Position numbers and translations under genes: made by a program | Source of the DNA: Candidatus Aminicenantota bacterium | GTDB taxonomy: Bacteria; Acidobacteriota; Aminicenantia; Aminicenantales; CALLJL01 | NCBI GenBank assembly: GCA_026416195.1 | Contig: JAOAFQ010000133.1 | Span: 1-35,601 of the forward strand | Reading direction: 5' to 3' | Length of the DNA: 35,601 nt | Part shown: positions 7,755 to 14,750 of the stretch, piece by piece | Numbering within the stretch: position 1 is the first letter of the stretch | How the letters are laid out: each line of letters starts with the position of its first letter | Notes under the pieces: generated by a model | The model's database searches: none | Told to the model about the DNA's origin: nothing | What the model saw: only the letters and a program-made list of their open reading frames with translations

Positions 7755-8333
7755 ATGGATATCCACCGCCAAGTTAAATATGAGGAAGAATTAGATAAAA
7801 CCTTCCTCGAAGAAATTAAAGTTTTGTCTGGAGCTGAAGATTTAGATCGTTGCATACAATGTGGCACTTGCAGTTCTTCTTGCCCTATGTCAATTTATAT
7901 GGATTCCCCTCCTAGGAAAATTATTGCTCAGGTTAAAAACGGCTTTAAGGAAGAAGCCCTAAGAAGCTTTACCATCTGGCTTTGTTCCTCCTGCTATACT
8001 TGCCAAGTTCGCTGTCCAGCTAAGATTGAAATCACTGAGGTTATGTACGCTTTAAAAAGAAAGGCCATTGAGGAAAAAGTTTATCCCCAAAAATTCCCAA
8101 TCCCAGTGCTTGATAAAGAAATGACGAATCTAATTAAGAATTATGGCCGTAACTCTGAACTTTGGCTTATTCTCCGGCTCTATTTAAAATCACGTAATCC
8201 TATCGGATTACTAAAAATGGCCCCCCTTGGGCTCAAATTGATGAAAACTGGCCGGATGAGCCTCAAAAGAGAGGCGATTAAAGAAAGAAAGCAGCTGAAA
8301 GATCTATTAAAGTTTCTCAAGGAGGCTACCTAA
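7755..8333 (+). CDS. hdrC: HdrC-like iron-sulfur subunit (locus 1)
   Basis: This 192-residue protein has two complete 4Fe-4S motifs, C33-x2-C36-x2-C39-x3-C43 and C77-x2-C80-x2-C83-x3-C87, followed by a helical C-terminal part, as in HdrC of heterodisulfide-reductase complexes. HdrC carries electrons from the flavoprotein HdrA to HdrB in the cytoplasm. There is no membrane segment, so this is not the membrane-bound HdrE/DsrM type. A strong GGAGG precedes the ATG by 5 bases. It opens the locus 1 operon and its last base is the first base of hdrB, so the two are translationally coupled. A paralogue lies at 18668-19333. Confidence 0.92.
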   Translation: MDIHRQVKYEEELDKTFLEEIKVLSGAEDLDRCIQCGTCSSSCPMSIYMDSPPRKIIAQVKNGFKEEALRSFTIWLCSSCYTCQVRCPAKIEITEVMYALKRKAIEEKVYPQKFPIPVLDKEMTNLIKNYGRNSELWLILRLYLKSRNPIGLLKMAPLGLKLMKTGRMSLKREAIKERKQLKDLLKFLKEAT

Positions 8334-9217
8334 TGAGAGATTATGTTTATTATCCTGGTTGCTCCTTGAAGGGCAATTCTAAACATTATGAGGAATCAAT
8401 TCTTCCTGTTTTTAAAGAACTCGGTTTTCCGTTAGAGGAATTGGAAGATTGGAATTGCTGCGGCGCCACTGCTTATTTTTCGATTGACGATCTCATGGCT
8501 ACGGCCATTTGTGGCCGAAACTTGAGCCTAGCCGAAAAAAGACAACGAAACATCATGGCTCCTTGTGCCGGCTGTTATTTAACCCTAAAAAAGGCAAATA
8601 AAGTCCTTCGAGAGAATTCCGAGAAAGCCAGAAAAATAAATCAAGCCTTGGAAAAGGCGGGCTGTCCCTATCATGGAGGCATCGAAGTTAAACATCCGTT
8701 AGAAGTGCTTATCGAAGATATTGGTCTCGATCTAATCAAAGATAAGGTTAGATATAAGCTAAAAGGACTCAAAGTCGCCTGCTATTATGGCTGTCAGCTT
8801 GTCCGCCCTTTTACCGACTTTGACGATCCTGATTATCCGACTAGCCTTGATCAATTAATGGAAACCATTGGCGCTCAGCCAGTTCCTTATTCAGCCAAAA
8901 CTCGTTGCTGCGGGGGCTCTTTAACTGGGACAATTGAAGAAGTTGGGAAGAGGCTTAATTTCATTCTCCTTAAAGAAGCTAAACGTCGGGGAGCGGATGT
9001 CATCGTTACTCTTTGCCCCCTCTGTCAATTTAATCTCGAAATTTTTCAGGACAAAATGGCCAAAGATTATGGTGAAGATGTCACCATGCCCATCCTCTAT
9101 TTCAGTCAGCTGATGGGTTTGGCCTTTGGTCTGGCTAAAGAGGATTTGGGCTTTAATCGTTCAATTATTGATCTTAAGCCTTTGTGGCCAAAATTAACCA
9201 ATGGAGGCATCGTATGA
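8333..9217 (+). CDS. hdrB: HdrB-like subunit with two CCG domains (locus 1)
   Basis: This 294-residue protein contains two complete cysteine-rich CCG domains: C10, C42-C43, C78-x2-C81, and C154, C192-C193, C228-x2-C231. In methanogen HdrB these motifs bind two non-cubane 4Fe-4S clusters that cleave the CoM-S-S-CoB disulfide. All ligands are kept, so the clusters are probably assembled. Bacteria lack that heterodisulfide, so the true acceptor is unknown (another disulfide, or a relay to a partner enzyme). It is coupled to hdrC (1-base overlap) and to the HdrA N-half (4-base ATGA overlap). Its paralogue is at 19344-20213. Confidence 0.92.
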   Translation: MRDYVYYPGCSLKGNSKHYEESILPVFKELGFPLEELEDWNCCGATAYFSIDDLMATAICGRNLSLAEKRQRNIMAPCAGCYLTLKKANKVLRENSEKARKINQALEKAGCPYHGGIEVKHPLEVLIEDIGLDLIKDKVRYKLKGLKVACYYGCQLVRPFTDFDDPDYPTSLDQLMETIGAQPVPYSAKTRCCGGSLTGTIEEVGKRLNFILLKEAKRRGADVIVTLCPLCQFNLEIFQDKMAKDYGEDVTMPILYFSQLMGLAFGLAKEDLGFNRSIIDLKPLWPKLTNGGIV

Positions 9218-10065
9218 ATCAGAATGGTCAACCCAGAATCGGTGTTTTTATCTGCCATTGTGGAACCAACATTGCAGGCAAAGTAAATGTCAGCGAAGTG
9301 GTCGCGTTTGCGGCCGAGCTCGATAATGTTGTGGTCGCCCGTGAATATAAATTTATGTGCTCCGACCCTGGTCAAGAATTAATTCGACAGTGCATTCGAG
9401 AATATAATCTCAATCGGGTCGTAGTCGCCTCCTGTTCCCCCTTAATGCATGAACCGACTTTCCGAGTCGTTACTTCTGAAGGCGGTCTTAATCCTTTCTT
9501 TTTCCAAATGGCTAATATTCGAGAGCAGGTCTCTTGGGTAACTGAAGACCCGGAAAAAGCGACGAAAAAAGCCAAAGCCATGGTTGCCGCCGCTGTTCGG
9601 CGGGTAGCTTTACATGATCCATTAACTAAGAAGGAAGTACCGGTGAGACCTGAAGTTTTAATTGTCGGCGGGGGTATTGCCGGTATTCATGCAGCCTTAA
9701 CCTATGCTAATTCAGGAAAAAAAGTCTATTTAGTCGAAAAGGATGCCTCTATAGGTGGCCATATGTCCCATTTAGATAAAACCTTTCCTACCCTCGATTG
9801 TGCTGCCTGTATTCTAACGCCGAAAATGAGTGAGGTAGGTAAACATCCCAATATTGTTCTTTTGACTTGGAGTGAAATTGAGGAGGTTTCTGGTTACGTG
9901 GGTAATTTTAAAGTAAAAATAAGAAAAAAAGCTCGTTATGTGGATATCAGTAAATGTAATGGGTGCGGCGCTTGCTGGGAAAATTGTCCGACCACGATTA
10001 CTCCCTCAGAAAGAATTATCCGTAAAGGAAATATCATCATCAAGACCGTCGAAAAAGAAGCTTAA
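9214..10065 (+). CDS. hdrA: N-terminal half of HdrA (split HdrA, locus 1)
   Basis: This 283-residue protein stops where normal HdrA (about 650 residues) is less than half finished. It has the HdrA N-terminal cluster domain (C14, C16 in ICHCG, C49 in MCSDPGQ, C74 in ASCSPLMHE), the FAD-binding VGGGIAGIHAA (151-161), the HdrA signature TFPTLDCAACILTP, and one 4Fe-4S motif C248-x2-C251-x2-C254-x3-C258, then ends 25 residues later. The second Fd cluster, the CC motif, the FAD-closing segment and the C-terminal ferredoxin are all absent here but are found in the gene at 16591-18348. The start is the ATG at 9214 (GGAGG, ATGA overlap with hdrB), not the ATG at 9184. No frameshift: the missing part is not in the adjacent DNA. 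Confidence 0.9.
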   Translation: MNQNGQPRIGVFICHCGTNIAGKVNVSEVVAFAAELDNVVVAREYKFMCSDPGQELIRQCIREYNLNRVVVASCSPLMHEPTFRVVTSEGGLNPFFFQMANIREQVSWVTEDPEKATKKAKAMVAAAVRRVALHDPLTKKEVPVRPEVLIVGGGIAGIHAALTYANSGKKVYLVEKDASIGGHMSHLDKTFPTLDCAACILTPKMSEVGKHPNIVLLTWSEIEEVSGYVGNFKVKIRKKARYVDISKCNGCGACWENCPTTITPSERIIRKGNIIIKTVEKEA

Positions 10066-10066
10066 G

Positions 10067-10414
10067 ATGAAACTAAGGGAGATTAAAGAGCTTCTAGCCG
10101 CCGAAGTTATTTGGGGGGAAAATCATCTCGAGATTGAGATCGACACTGTTTGCGCTTCTGATCTAATGAGTGATGTCTTAGCTTTAGGCAAACCAGGAAT
10201 GCTTTTGATTACTGGATTATCTAATGTTCAAAGTGTCCGTACAGCCGATATTATCGAAGCTAAGGCCATCCTCTATGTTCGAGGGAAAAAGCCAGATCAA
10301 GAAGGCATCTCCCTAGCTAAAAAAAAGGGAATCCCTCTTTTAGCTACAAAATATCTCATGTATCAAGCCTGTGGTCTTCTTTATCAAAAAGGCTTAAAGA
10401 GTGTCCATGATTAG
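10067..10414 (+). CDS. DRTGG-domain protein 1
   Basis: This 115-residue protein looks like a stand-alone DRTGG domain, with VCASDLMSDVLAL, a GMLLITGLSNVQSVRTADI strand-turn-helix and a closing helix containing GIPLLATKYLMYQACGLLY. DRTGG domains are small modules of unclear biochemical function found next to CBS domains, phosphotransacetylases and, as free-standing genes, beside [FeFe]-hydrogenase operons of anaerobes. Here it begins one base after the HdrA half stops and is followed by an RsbT-like ATPase. A related gene lies at 12247-12588, either side of the H-cluster protein. Probably part of the regulatory module; ligand unknown. Confidence 0.75.
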   Translation: MKLREIKELLAAEVIWGENHLEIEIDTVCASDLMSDVLALGKPGMLLITGLSNVQSVRTADIIEAKAILYVRGKKPDQEGISLAKKKGIPLLATKYLMYQACGLLYQKGLKSVHD

Positions 10415-10422
10415 AGCTAAGG

Positions 10423-10887
10423 ATGGCTAAAAACCGAAGTGATGAGAGAGAAAATGGTCTTATTCAACAATTCTCGATTACGGGAGGAGATTTCTATCAT
10501 GCTGGTCATGTCTCGACCCAAATTAAAGAAATTTTAAAAGAATTAGGCATTGATCCAAATATTGTGAGAAGAGCAGCTATTGCCGCCTATGAAGCTGAAA
10601 TGAATGTAGTGATGTACGCGCAAAAGGGCCTCTTCACTCTTGAAGTCACTCCCCAAAAAATTCATTTCTTCGTGGAAGATGAAGGACAAGGAATTCCGGA
10701 TATTGAGCTGGCCATGCAAGAAGGCTACTCAACAGCCACTCCAGAAATGAGAGAGATGGGCTTTGGCGCCGGTATGGGTTTACCTAATATTAAGAAAAAC
10801 TCCGATATTTTTAAGATTACCTCCGAAGTAGGCAAAGGGACTGTCCTCGATATTATAATTTTTATCAATCAGGGGAAAAACCAATGA
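10423..10887 (+). CDS. RsbT/anti-sigma-like HATPase kinase
   Basis: This 154-residue protein is a single GHKL ATPase domain of the RsbW/RsbT/SpoIIAB kind: N-box EAEMNVVMYA, the Mg/ATP loop EDEGQGIPDIELA, and the MGFGAGMGLPNIKKNSD lid region. Such kinases phosphorylate Ser/Thr on partner proteins or bind sigma/anti-sigma factors. There is no dimerisation/His-acceptor domain, so it is not a classical histidine kinase. The ATG sits directly after AAGG with almost no spacer, so translation may depend on coupling to the DRTGG gene 8 bases upstream. It overlaps the H-cluster protein gene by 4 bases, suggesting the two products interact. The target is unknown. Confidence 0.82.
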   Translation: MAKNRSDERENGLIQQFSITGGDFYHAGHVSTQIKEILKELGIDPNIVRRAAIAAYEAEMNVVMYAQKGLFTLEVTPQKIHFFVEDEGQGIPDIELAMQEGYSTATPEMREMGFGAGMGLPNIKKNSDIFKITSEVGKGTVLDIIIFINQGKNQ

Positions 10888-12278
10888 GTCAGTATTACCA
10901 TTCAATCCGTTTTGATGAAACCAAATGTCAGGGTCGAATGCGCTGCCTTCGCGTTTGTCCCACGCAGGCCATTCGCGTTCGTCATGGCAAAGCTAGAATG
11001 ATCGAAGAAAGGTGTATCGATTGTGGTGAATGCATCACCGTATGTCCTAATGGAGCAATCATTCCTCTTACTGACCCTTTTGGCGAGCTGAGTCGCTTCC
11101 GCTATACCATCGCCGTACCCTCGCCCGCTCTCTATGCCCAGTTTGGTCGAGAAATTTTGCCTGATAAAATTTTGGCTGGTCTAAAAAAGCTTGGTTTTGA
11201 TGAGGCTATTGATCTAGCTTACACCTGTGGTGAAGTAAGTTTCGCTATCCAGGAATACCTCCGTAATTATAATGGTCCAAGGCCACTTATTTCTAATGCC
11301 TGTCCGACTATCGTCAGATTAATTCAAGTCAAATATCCTGAATTAATAGCCCACATCATTCCGATTGATACTCCTAGGGAAATTGCGGCTAGGGAGATAA
11401 AAAAGAAAAAAGCTAAGCAGCTTGAAATTCCTGAAAAAGAAATTGGAACCTTTTATCTAACTCCATGCCCCGTCAAAATGATTTCTATCAAACAACCAGC
11501 GGAAAAAGGTCGGTCTCACCTTGATGGCGCCCTTTCTATTGCTGATGTTTATGGACCCTTACTTTCAGCCATGGAAGGTTTGGAAGAAAGCGAAAATTCT
11601 CGCCGAGGTCTCGAAAGTATTTGTATTCTAGGAATAGGTTGGGCTATTGCTGGCGGGATGAGTCGGACTCTTCGCCTTCGCAACTCCTTGGCGGTCGCTG
11701 GACTGGCTGAAATCGTTAAGGTTTTCGATGATATAGAAAAAGGGAAAATAAGAAATATTGATTTTATTGAAGCTTATTCCTGCCCCCATGGTTGCGTGGG
11801 TGGTTCGCTTACGGTCGAAAACACTTATAGCTCCTATAATAAAATTGTTAAATTAATCGAAACCTTAGAATACGAAAAGGTTAAAGCTTGCCCTGATATC
11901 CGAGAAGTTCGACGACGATATGACCAAAAATATTACTTCATTGAAGGAAAACTTGAACCGAGACCACTAGCTCCTCTAGACGAAGATATCAGTCGGGCTA
12001 TTCAGAAGAAAAAACTGAAGGAATCCCTCTATGAACAACTTCCCCAGATTGATTGCGGCGCCTGTGGCTCGCCCTCCTGCCTTACCTTTGCTGAAGATGT
12101 GGTTCAAGGTGAAGCTAACCTGAATGATTGTGTCTTTCTTTGGCCCCAAAAAATAACCCAACTAGCTCAAGAAATAATTGATCTAGTCGAAAAAACCGGC
12201 TTTAAACCTAAAAAAAAGACCAATTTAAAAGAAGGGAAACAAGTTAATGCTTTTACAAGAAATCGTCAGACATCTTAA
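10884..12278 (+). CDS. [FeFe]-hydrogenase-like H-cluster protein, putative sensor
   Basis: Two N-terminal ferredoxin motifs come first: C15, C21, C25 (one usual Cys replaced) and C44-x2-C47-x2-C50-x3-C54. The H-cluster domain follows with SNACPT (C140), TPCPVK (C195) and EAYSCPHGCVGG (C300, C304). All four cysteines that ligate the H-cluster in catalytic enzymes are kept, but the first Cys of the usual TSCCP, which relays protons in catalytic enzymes, is Ala139. That change is reported for sensory (group C, HydS-type) enzymes. A C-terminal FeS motif has C391, C394, C399, C416. No PAS or output domain is present. Placed between an RsbT-like ATPase and DRTGG genes, it probably senses H2 or redox state rather than producing H2. 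Confidence 0.82.
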   Translation: MSQYYHSIRFDETKCQGRMRCLRVCPTQAIRVRHGKARMIEERCIDCGECITVCPNGAIIPLTDPFGELSRFRYTIAVPSPALYAQFGREILPDKILAGLKKLGFDEAIDLAYTCGEVSFAIQEYLRNYNGPRPLISNACPTIVRLIQVKYPELIAHIIPIDTPREIAAREIKKKKAKQLEIPEKEIGTFYLTPCPVKMISIKQPAEKGRSHLDGALSIADVYGPLLSAMEGLEESENSRRGLESICILGIGWAIAGGMSRTLRLRNSLAVAGLAEIVKVFDDIEKGKIRNIDFIEAYSCPHGCVGGSLTVENTYSSYNKIVKLIETLEYEKVKACPDIREVRRRYDQKYYFIEGKLEPRPLAPLDEDISRAIQKKKLKESLYEQLPQIDCGACGSPSCLTFAEDVVQGEANLNDCVFLWPQKITQLAQEIIDLVEKTGFKPKKKTNLKEGKQVNAFTRNRQTS

Positions 12279-12588
12279 CCTAAATATTTTTACAGCTAAC
12301 CTAAATCTTGAAGTTGAAGTGACGGGCGGATATACCTCTGATCTTCTGAGCGATGTCATCGCTAATGCTCAGGAAGGGAATCTCTGGATAACTCTTCAAG
12401 TCCATCCCAATGTGGTAGCTGTAGGCAAACTCAAGGATCTTGCTGGAATTATTTTGGTTAATAATCGTCAACCAGAGGAGGAAACCCGAAGAAAAGCCGA
12501 AGAAGAAAATTTGCCGCTTCTTGGAACCAAAGAAAATGCTTTTATTATTTCTGGAAAACTTTATGCTTTGCTGACCCAAAAGACTTAA
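12247..12588 (+). CDS. DRTGG-domain protein 2
   Basis: This 113-residue protein resembles the DRTGG protein at 10067: GGYTSDLLSDVIANAQEG corresponds to ASDLMSDVLALGKPG, and both end in a Leu-leu-gly/ala-thr-lys segment followed by a hydrophobic helix. It overlaps the end of the H-cluster protein gene by 32 bases in another frame and has AGAAGGGA about 9 bases before its ATG, inside that gene. The tight packing argues for coupled synthesis. The two DRTGG copies flank the H-cluster gene, so they may act as a pair, for example as a heterodimer; that is inference. Confidence 0.72.
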   Translation: MLLQEIVRHLNLNIFTANLNLEVEVTGGYTSDLLSDVIANAQEGNLWITLQVHPNVVAVGKLKDLAGIILVNNRQPEEETRRKAEEENLPLLGTKENAFIISGKLYALLTQKT

Positions 12589-12590
12589 TC

Positions 12591-13322
12591 ATGTTAAAAG
12601 TAGTTAGAGCTGACCTTCACATTCACACCTGCCTTTCTCCTTGTGCTGATCTTTCCATGTCGCCTCGAAGGATCGCCGCTCAAGCTAAGGAAAAATCAAT
12701 TGAGATTATTGGAATAAGTGATCACAATTCAGCTGAAAATGTTCCTGCTTTAATCGAAGCAGCTCGGCCGTATTCCATCAAGGTAATTCCTGGGATCGAA
12801 GTAACCACAAAAGAAGAGGTTCACCTTTTAGCTCTTTTCGCCAATCTCGAATTAGCTATTAACTTCCAAGAAGAAATTTATACCCATTTACCTGGAGAAA
12901 ATGACCCTAATCTTTTTGGTTGGCAGATTGTAGCTAATGAAAAAGATGAAGTCTTGGATTTTAATCCACGATTGCTCCTTGGCGCCACTACTTTAAGCCT
13001 TGAAGAAACAATTGATTTAATTCATGCTGGGGGCGGATTAGTTATCGCTAGTCATATTGACCGAGAAGGATTCAGCCTTCTTGGACAATTAGGCTTTATT
13101 CCTTTCGGTTTGCCTCTTGACGCATTAGAAATTTCGCCTCGACTTAATTTTGAAGAAGCTAAAAAAAGATTTAATTACGACTATCCCTTAGTTACCTTTT
13201 CTGATGCTCATAAATTAGAGGAAATTGGAACAGTCACCACTTCCCTTTTAGTAAAGGACCTTGTCTTTGAGGAGATTGCTTTAGCCATAAAAGGGCAAGC
13301 CGGAAGAAGAATTCTTAATTGA
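12591..13322 (+). CDS. PHP-domain metal-dependent phosphoesterase
   Basis: This 243-residue PHP protein keeps the metal-binding motifs in order: DLHIHTCLSPC (7-17), SDHNS (about 42-46), GIEVTT (about 66-71), ASHIDR (about 152-157) and SDAH (about 202-205). PHP enzymes use two or three metal ions to hydrolyse phosphoesters, for example in histidinol-phosphate phosphatases and 3',5'-nucleotide phosphatases. It begins 2 bases after DRTGG 2 and sits in the regulatory block. PHP genes are known beside hydrogenase operons in anaerobes, where they could dephosphorylate a partner or a small molecule; the substrate here is unknown. Confidence 0.85.
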   Translation: MLKVVRADLHIHTCLSPCADLSMSPRRIAAQAKEKSIEIIGISDHNSAENVPALIEAARPYSIKVIPGIEVTTKEEVHLLALFANLELAINFQEEIYTHLPGENDPNLFGWQIVANEKDEVLDFNPRLLLGATTLSLEETIDLIHAGGGLVIASHIDREGFSLLGQLGFIPFGLPLDALEISPRLNFEEAKKRFNYDYPLVTFSDAHKLEEIGTVTTSLLVKDLVFEEIALAIKGQAGRRILN

Positions 13323-13329
13323 GGTGAGC

Positions 13330-13887
13330 ATGGAAGATCTATCTCTTCACATTCTGGATATTGCTGAAAACTCAGTAGAAGCTGGCGCTACCTGGGTAAA
13401 AATTTCCCTAATCGAGGACCGAAAAACAGATCTTCTTCAGCTCGAAATCGAAGATAATGGTCGAGGGATGTCAGCCGAAGAATGCCGACAGGCGCTTAAT
13501 CCCTTTTATACTACCCGAAAAACCCGGCGTTTTGGTCTTGGCTTACCCTTCCTTCTGGAAGCCTGTCAAGCTGCCGGAGGTCAACTCTCCTTAGAATCAT
13601 CGCCTGGTCAAGGAACAAAGGTAATCGCTACTTTCCGCCTAAGCCACATTGACCTTAAGCCTCTGGGAGATATTCCCTTAACTATCATTGCTTTAATTGC
13701 CGGTCATCCTGAAATTGATTGGCAATATTATCATCGACGAAATGATTGGGAATTTAAATTTGATTCCAAGGAGTTTAAAGAAAATTATCCTGAAATCGCC
13801 ATTAATCATCCTATGGCCTTAAAAGCGATTCGGAATTTTATTAATAAAAATCTATCCCTAATAAGGAGGGAACATGATCGAGGCTAA
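13330..13887 (+). CDS. GHKL ATPase protein (histidine-kinase-like ATPase domain only)
   Basis: This 185-residue protein has an HATPase_c domain at its N-terminus: N-box DIAENSVEAGA, G1 EDNGRGM, the FYTTRKTRRFGLGLPFL lid and SSPGQGTKV. About 65 extra C-terminal residues resemble no domain I know. There is no His-containing dimerisation domain, so it is an ATPase or protein-serine kinase subunit rather than a full histidine kinase. The ATG at 13330 has GAGG 5 bases upstream; a GTG at 13324 is the alternative. It overlaps nuoE by 14 bases. Together with the RsbT-like protein the operon encodes two different GHKL proteins, consistent with a phospho-relay or partner-switch built around the H-cluster protein. 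Confidence 0.8.
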   Translation: MEDLSLHILDIAENSVEAGATWVKISLIEDRKTDLLQLEIEDNGRGMSAEECRQALNPFYTTRKTRRFGLGLPFLLEACQAAGGQLSLESSPGQGTKVIATFRLSHIDLKPLGDIPLTIIALIAGHPEIDWQYYHRRNDWEFKFDSKEFKENYPEIAINHPMALKAIRNFINKNLSLIRREHDRG

Positions 13888-14329
13888 AGTCTCTGATATC
13901 CTCAACAGATATGCTCGCGATGAGAGTTCCCTCATCGCTGTCCTCCAGGACCTCCAGGAGGAATATTCTTACTTGCCCCGGGAAGCCCTGGAACAAATAT
14001 CTAAGGAAATGAATGTCCCTTTGAGTCGGATTCTGAGTCTGGCGACTTTTTTTAAAGCTTTCAGCCTCAAACCCAAGGGAAAACATCCGATCAATGTCTG
14101 TCTGGGAACGGCTTGCCATGTTCGTGGGGCCCAGCTCATCCTCGAAAAATTTGAAAGAGAACTTGGAATTAAAACAGGTGAGACCACTCAAGATTTACTT
14201 TTCAGTCTTGAGGCTGTTCGCTGCCTTGGCTGCTGTGGACTTGCTCCTGTGGTTATGGTTGGCGAAGAGGTCCATGGAAAAGTTACCCAGACTAAAGTGC
14301 CGGCCATAATAAAAAAATATAAAAAATGA
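13874..14329 (+). CDS. nuoE: NuoE/HydC-like thioredoxin-fold 2Fe-2S subunit (locus 1)
   Basis: This 151-residue protein has the helical N-terminus of NuoE (LQEEYSYLPREALEQIS) and the thioredoxin-like 2Fe-2S domain with CLGTACHVRG (C-x4-C) and CLGCCGLAP. NuoE partners NuoF in NADH-oxidising modules of complex I, bifurcating hydrogenases (HydC) and NAD-linked formate dehydrogenases. An AGGAGGGAA precedes the ATG, inside the previous gene. It begins the second electron-transfer block of the operon (nuoE, HndB-like, nuoF, HydA-N/HdrA-C). A paralogue is at 30394-30867. Confidence 0.93.
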   Translation: MIEAKVSDILNRYARDESSLIAVLQDLQEEYSYLPREALEQISKEMNVPLSRILSLATFFKAFSLKPKGKHPINVCLGTACHVRGAQLILEKFERELGIKTGETTQDLLFSLEAVRCLGCCGLAPVVMVGEEVHGKVTQTKVPAIIKKYKK

Positions 14330-14346
14330 TAAAGAGGGAGGCCAGA

Positions 14347-14739
14347 ATGCCAAAATTAACTATAGAAGAACTTGAAAAATTAAGGGAAGAGGCCAGAAAA
14401 ACAACCTTTATCCGTGAACAGGGTCAGTTCAGAGCCAAAATTAATGTGCATATGGGTACATGTGGTCTAGCCGCTGGAGCTCGCCATATTCTTAATGCCT
14501 TTCTACAGGAAATAGAAAAGAGAGGTTTAACCGATGTTTTATTAACCACTTCTGGCTGTGCTGGACTTTGTAGCCGAGAACCAATGGCTACGATCGAAAT
14601 TGCTGGACAAGCCCCGGTTAAATATATCGACTTGACCGAAAAAAAAGTTGAGGAAATTTTTGAAAAGCATATTCAAGGCGGCGAAATTGTCACGGCCTAT
14701 GCTTTAGGCATCGGTAGTGAAAAAACTGATCTCTCTTAA
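14347..14739 (+). CDS. HndB-like thioredoxin-fold 2Fe-2S protein
   Basis: This protein of about 130 residues matches the small HndB-type subunit that sits between NuoE- and NuoF-type genes in NAD(P)-linked hydrogenase operons. It has an N-terminal helix (TIEELEKLREEARK), then a thioredoxin-like ferredoxin with HMGTCGLAAGAR and TTSGCAGLCSREP. One Cys in the first motif and two in the second are seen, so the cluster is not the plain four-Cys kind. The ATG at 14347 follows GGGAGG by 5 bases and is preferred to the ATG at 14326. The nuoEF operon at 30867-28456 lacks this gene, a clear difference between the two NADH modules. Confidence 0.85.
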   Translation: MPKLTIEELEKLREEARKTTFIREQGQFRAKINVHMGTCGLAAGARHILNAFLQEIEKRGLTDVLLTTSGCAGLCSREPMATIEIAGQAPVKYIDLTEKKVEEIFEKHIQGGEIVTAYALGIGSEKTDLS

Positions 14740-14750
14740 GGAGAAAGACA

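Noticed and set aside
9184-9213. Upstream ATG at 9184 as start of the HdrA N-half
   Set aside because: It would overlap hdrB by 34 bases and lacks a ribosome site; the ATG at 9214 has GGAGG and the usual ATGA overlap.
10040-10100. Frameshift or sequencing error truncating HdrA 1
   Set aside because: No HdrA sequence continues in any frame after 10065; a DRTGG gene starts one base later, and the exact missing part is present, in frame and with its own ribosome site, at 16591-18348.
10884-12278. Catalytic H2-evolving [FeFe] hydrogenase
   Set aside because: The TSCCP motif is SNACP, the proton-relay Cys is absent, and the neighbours are kinase-like and DRTGG genes.
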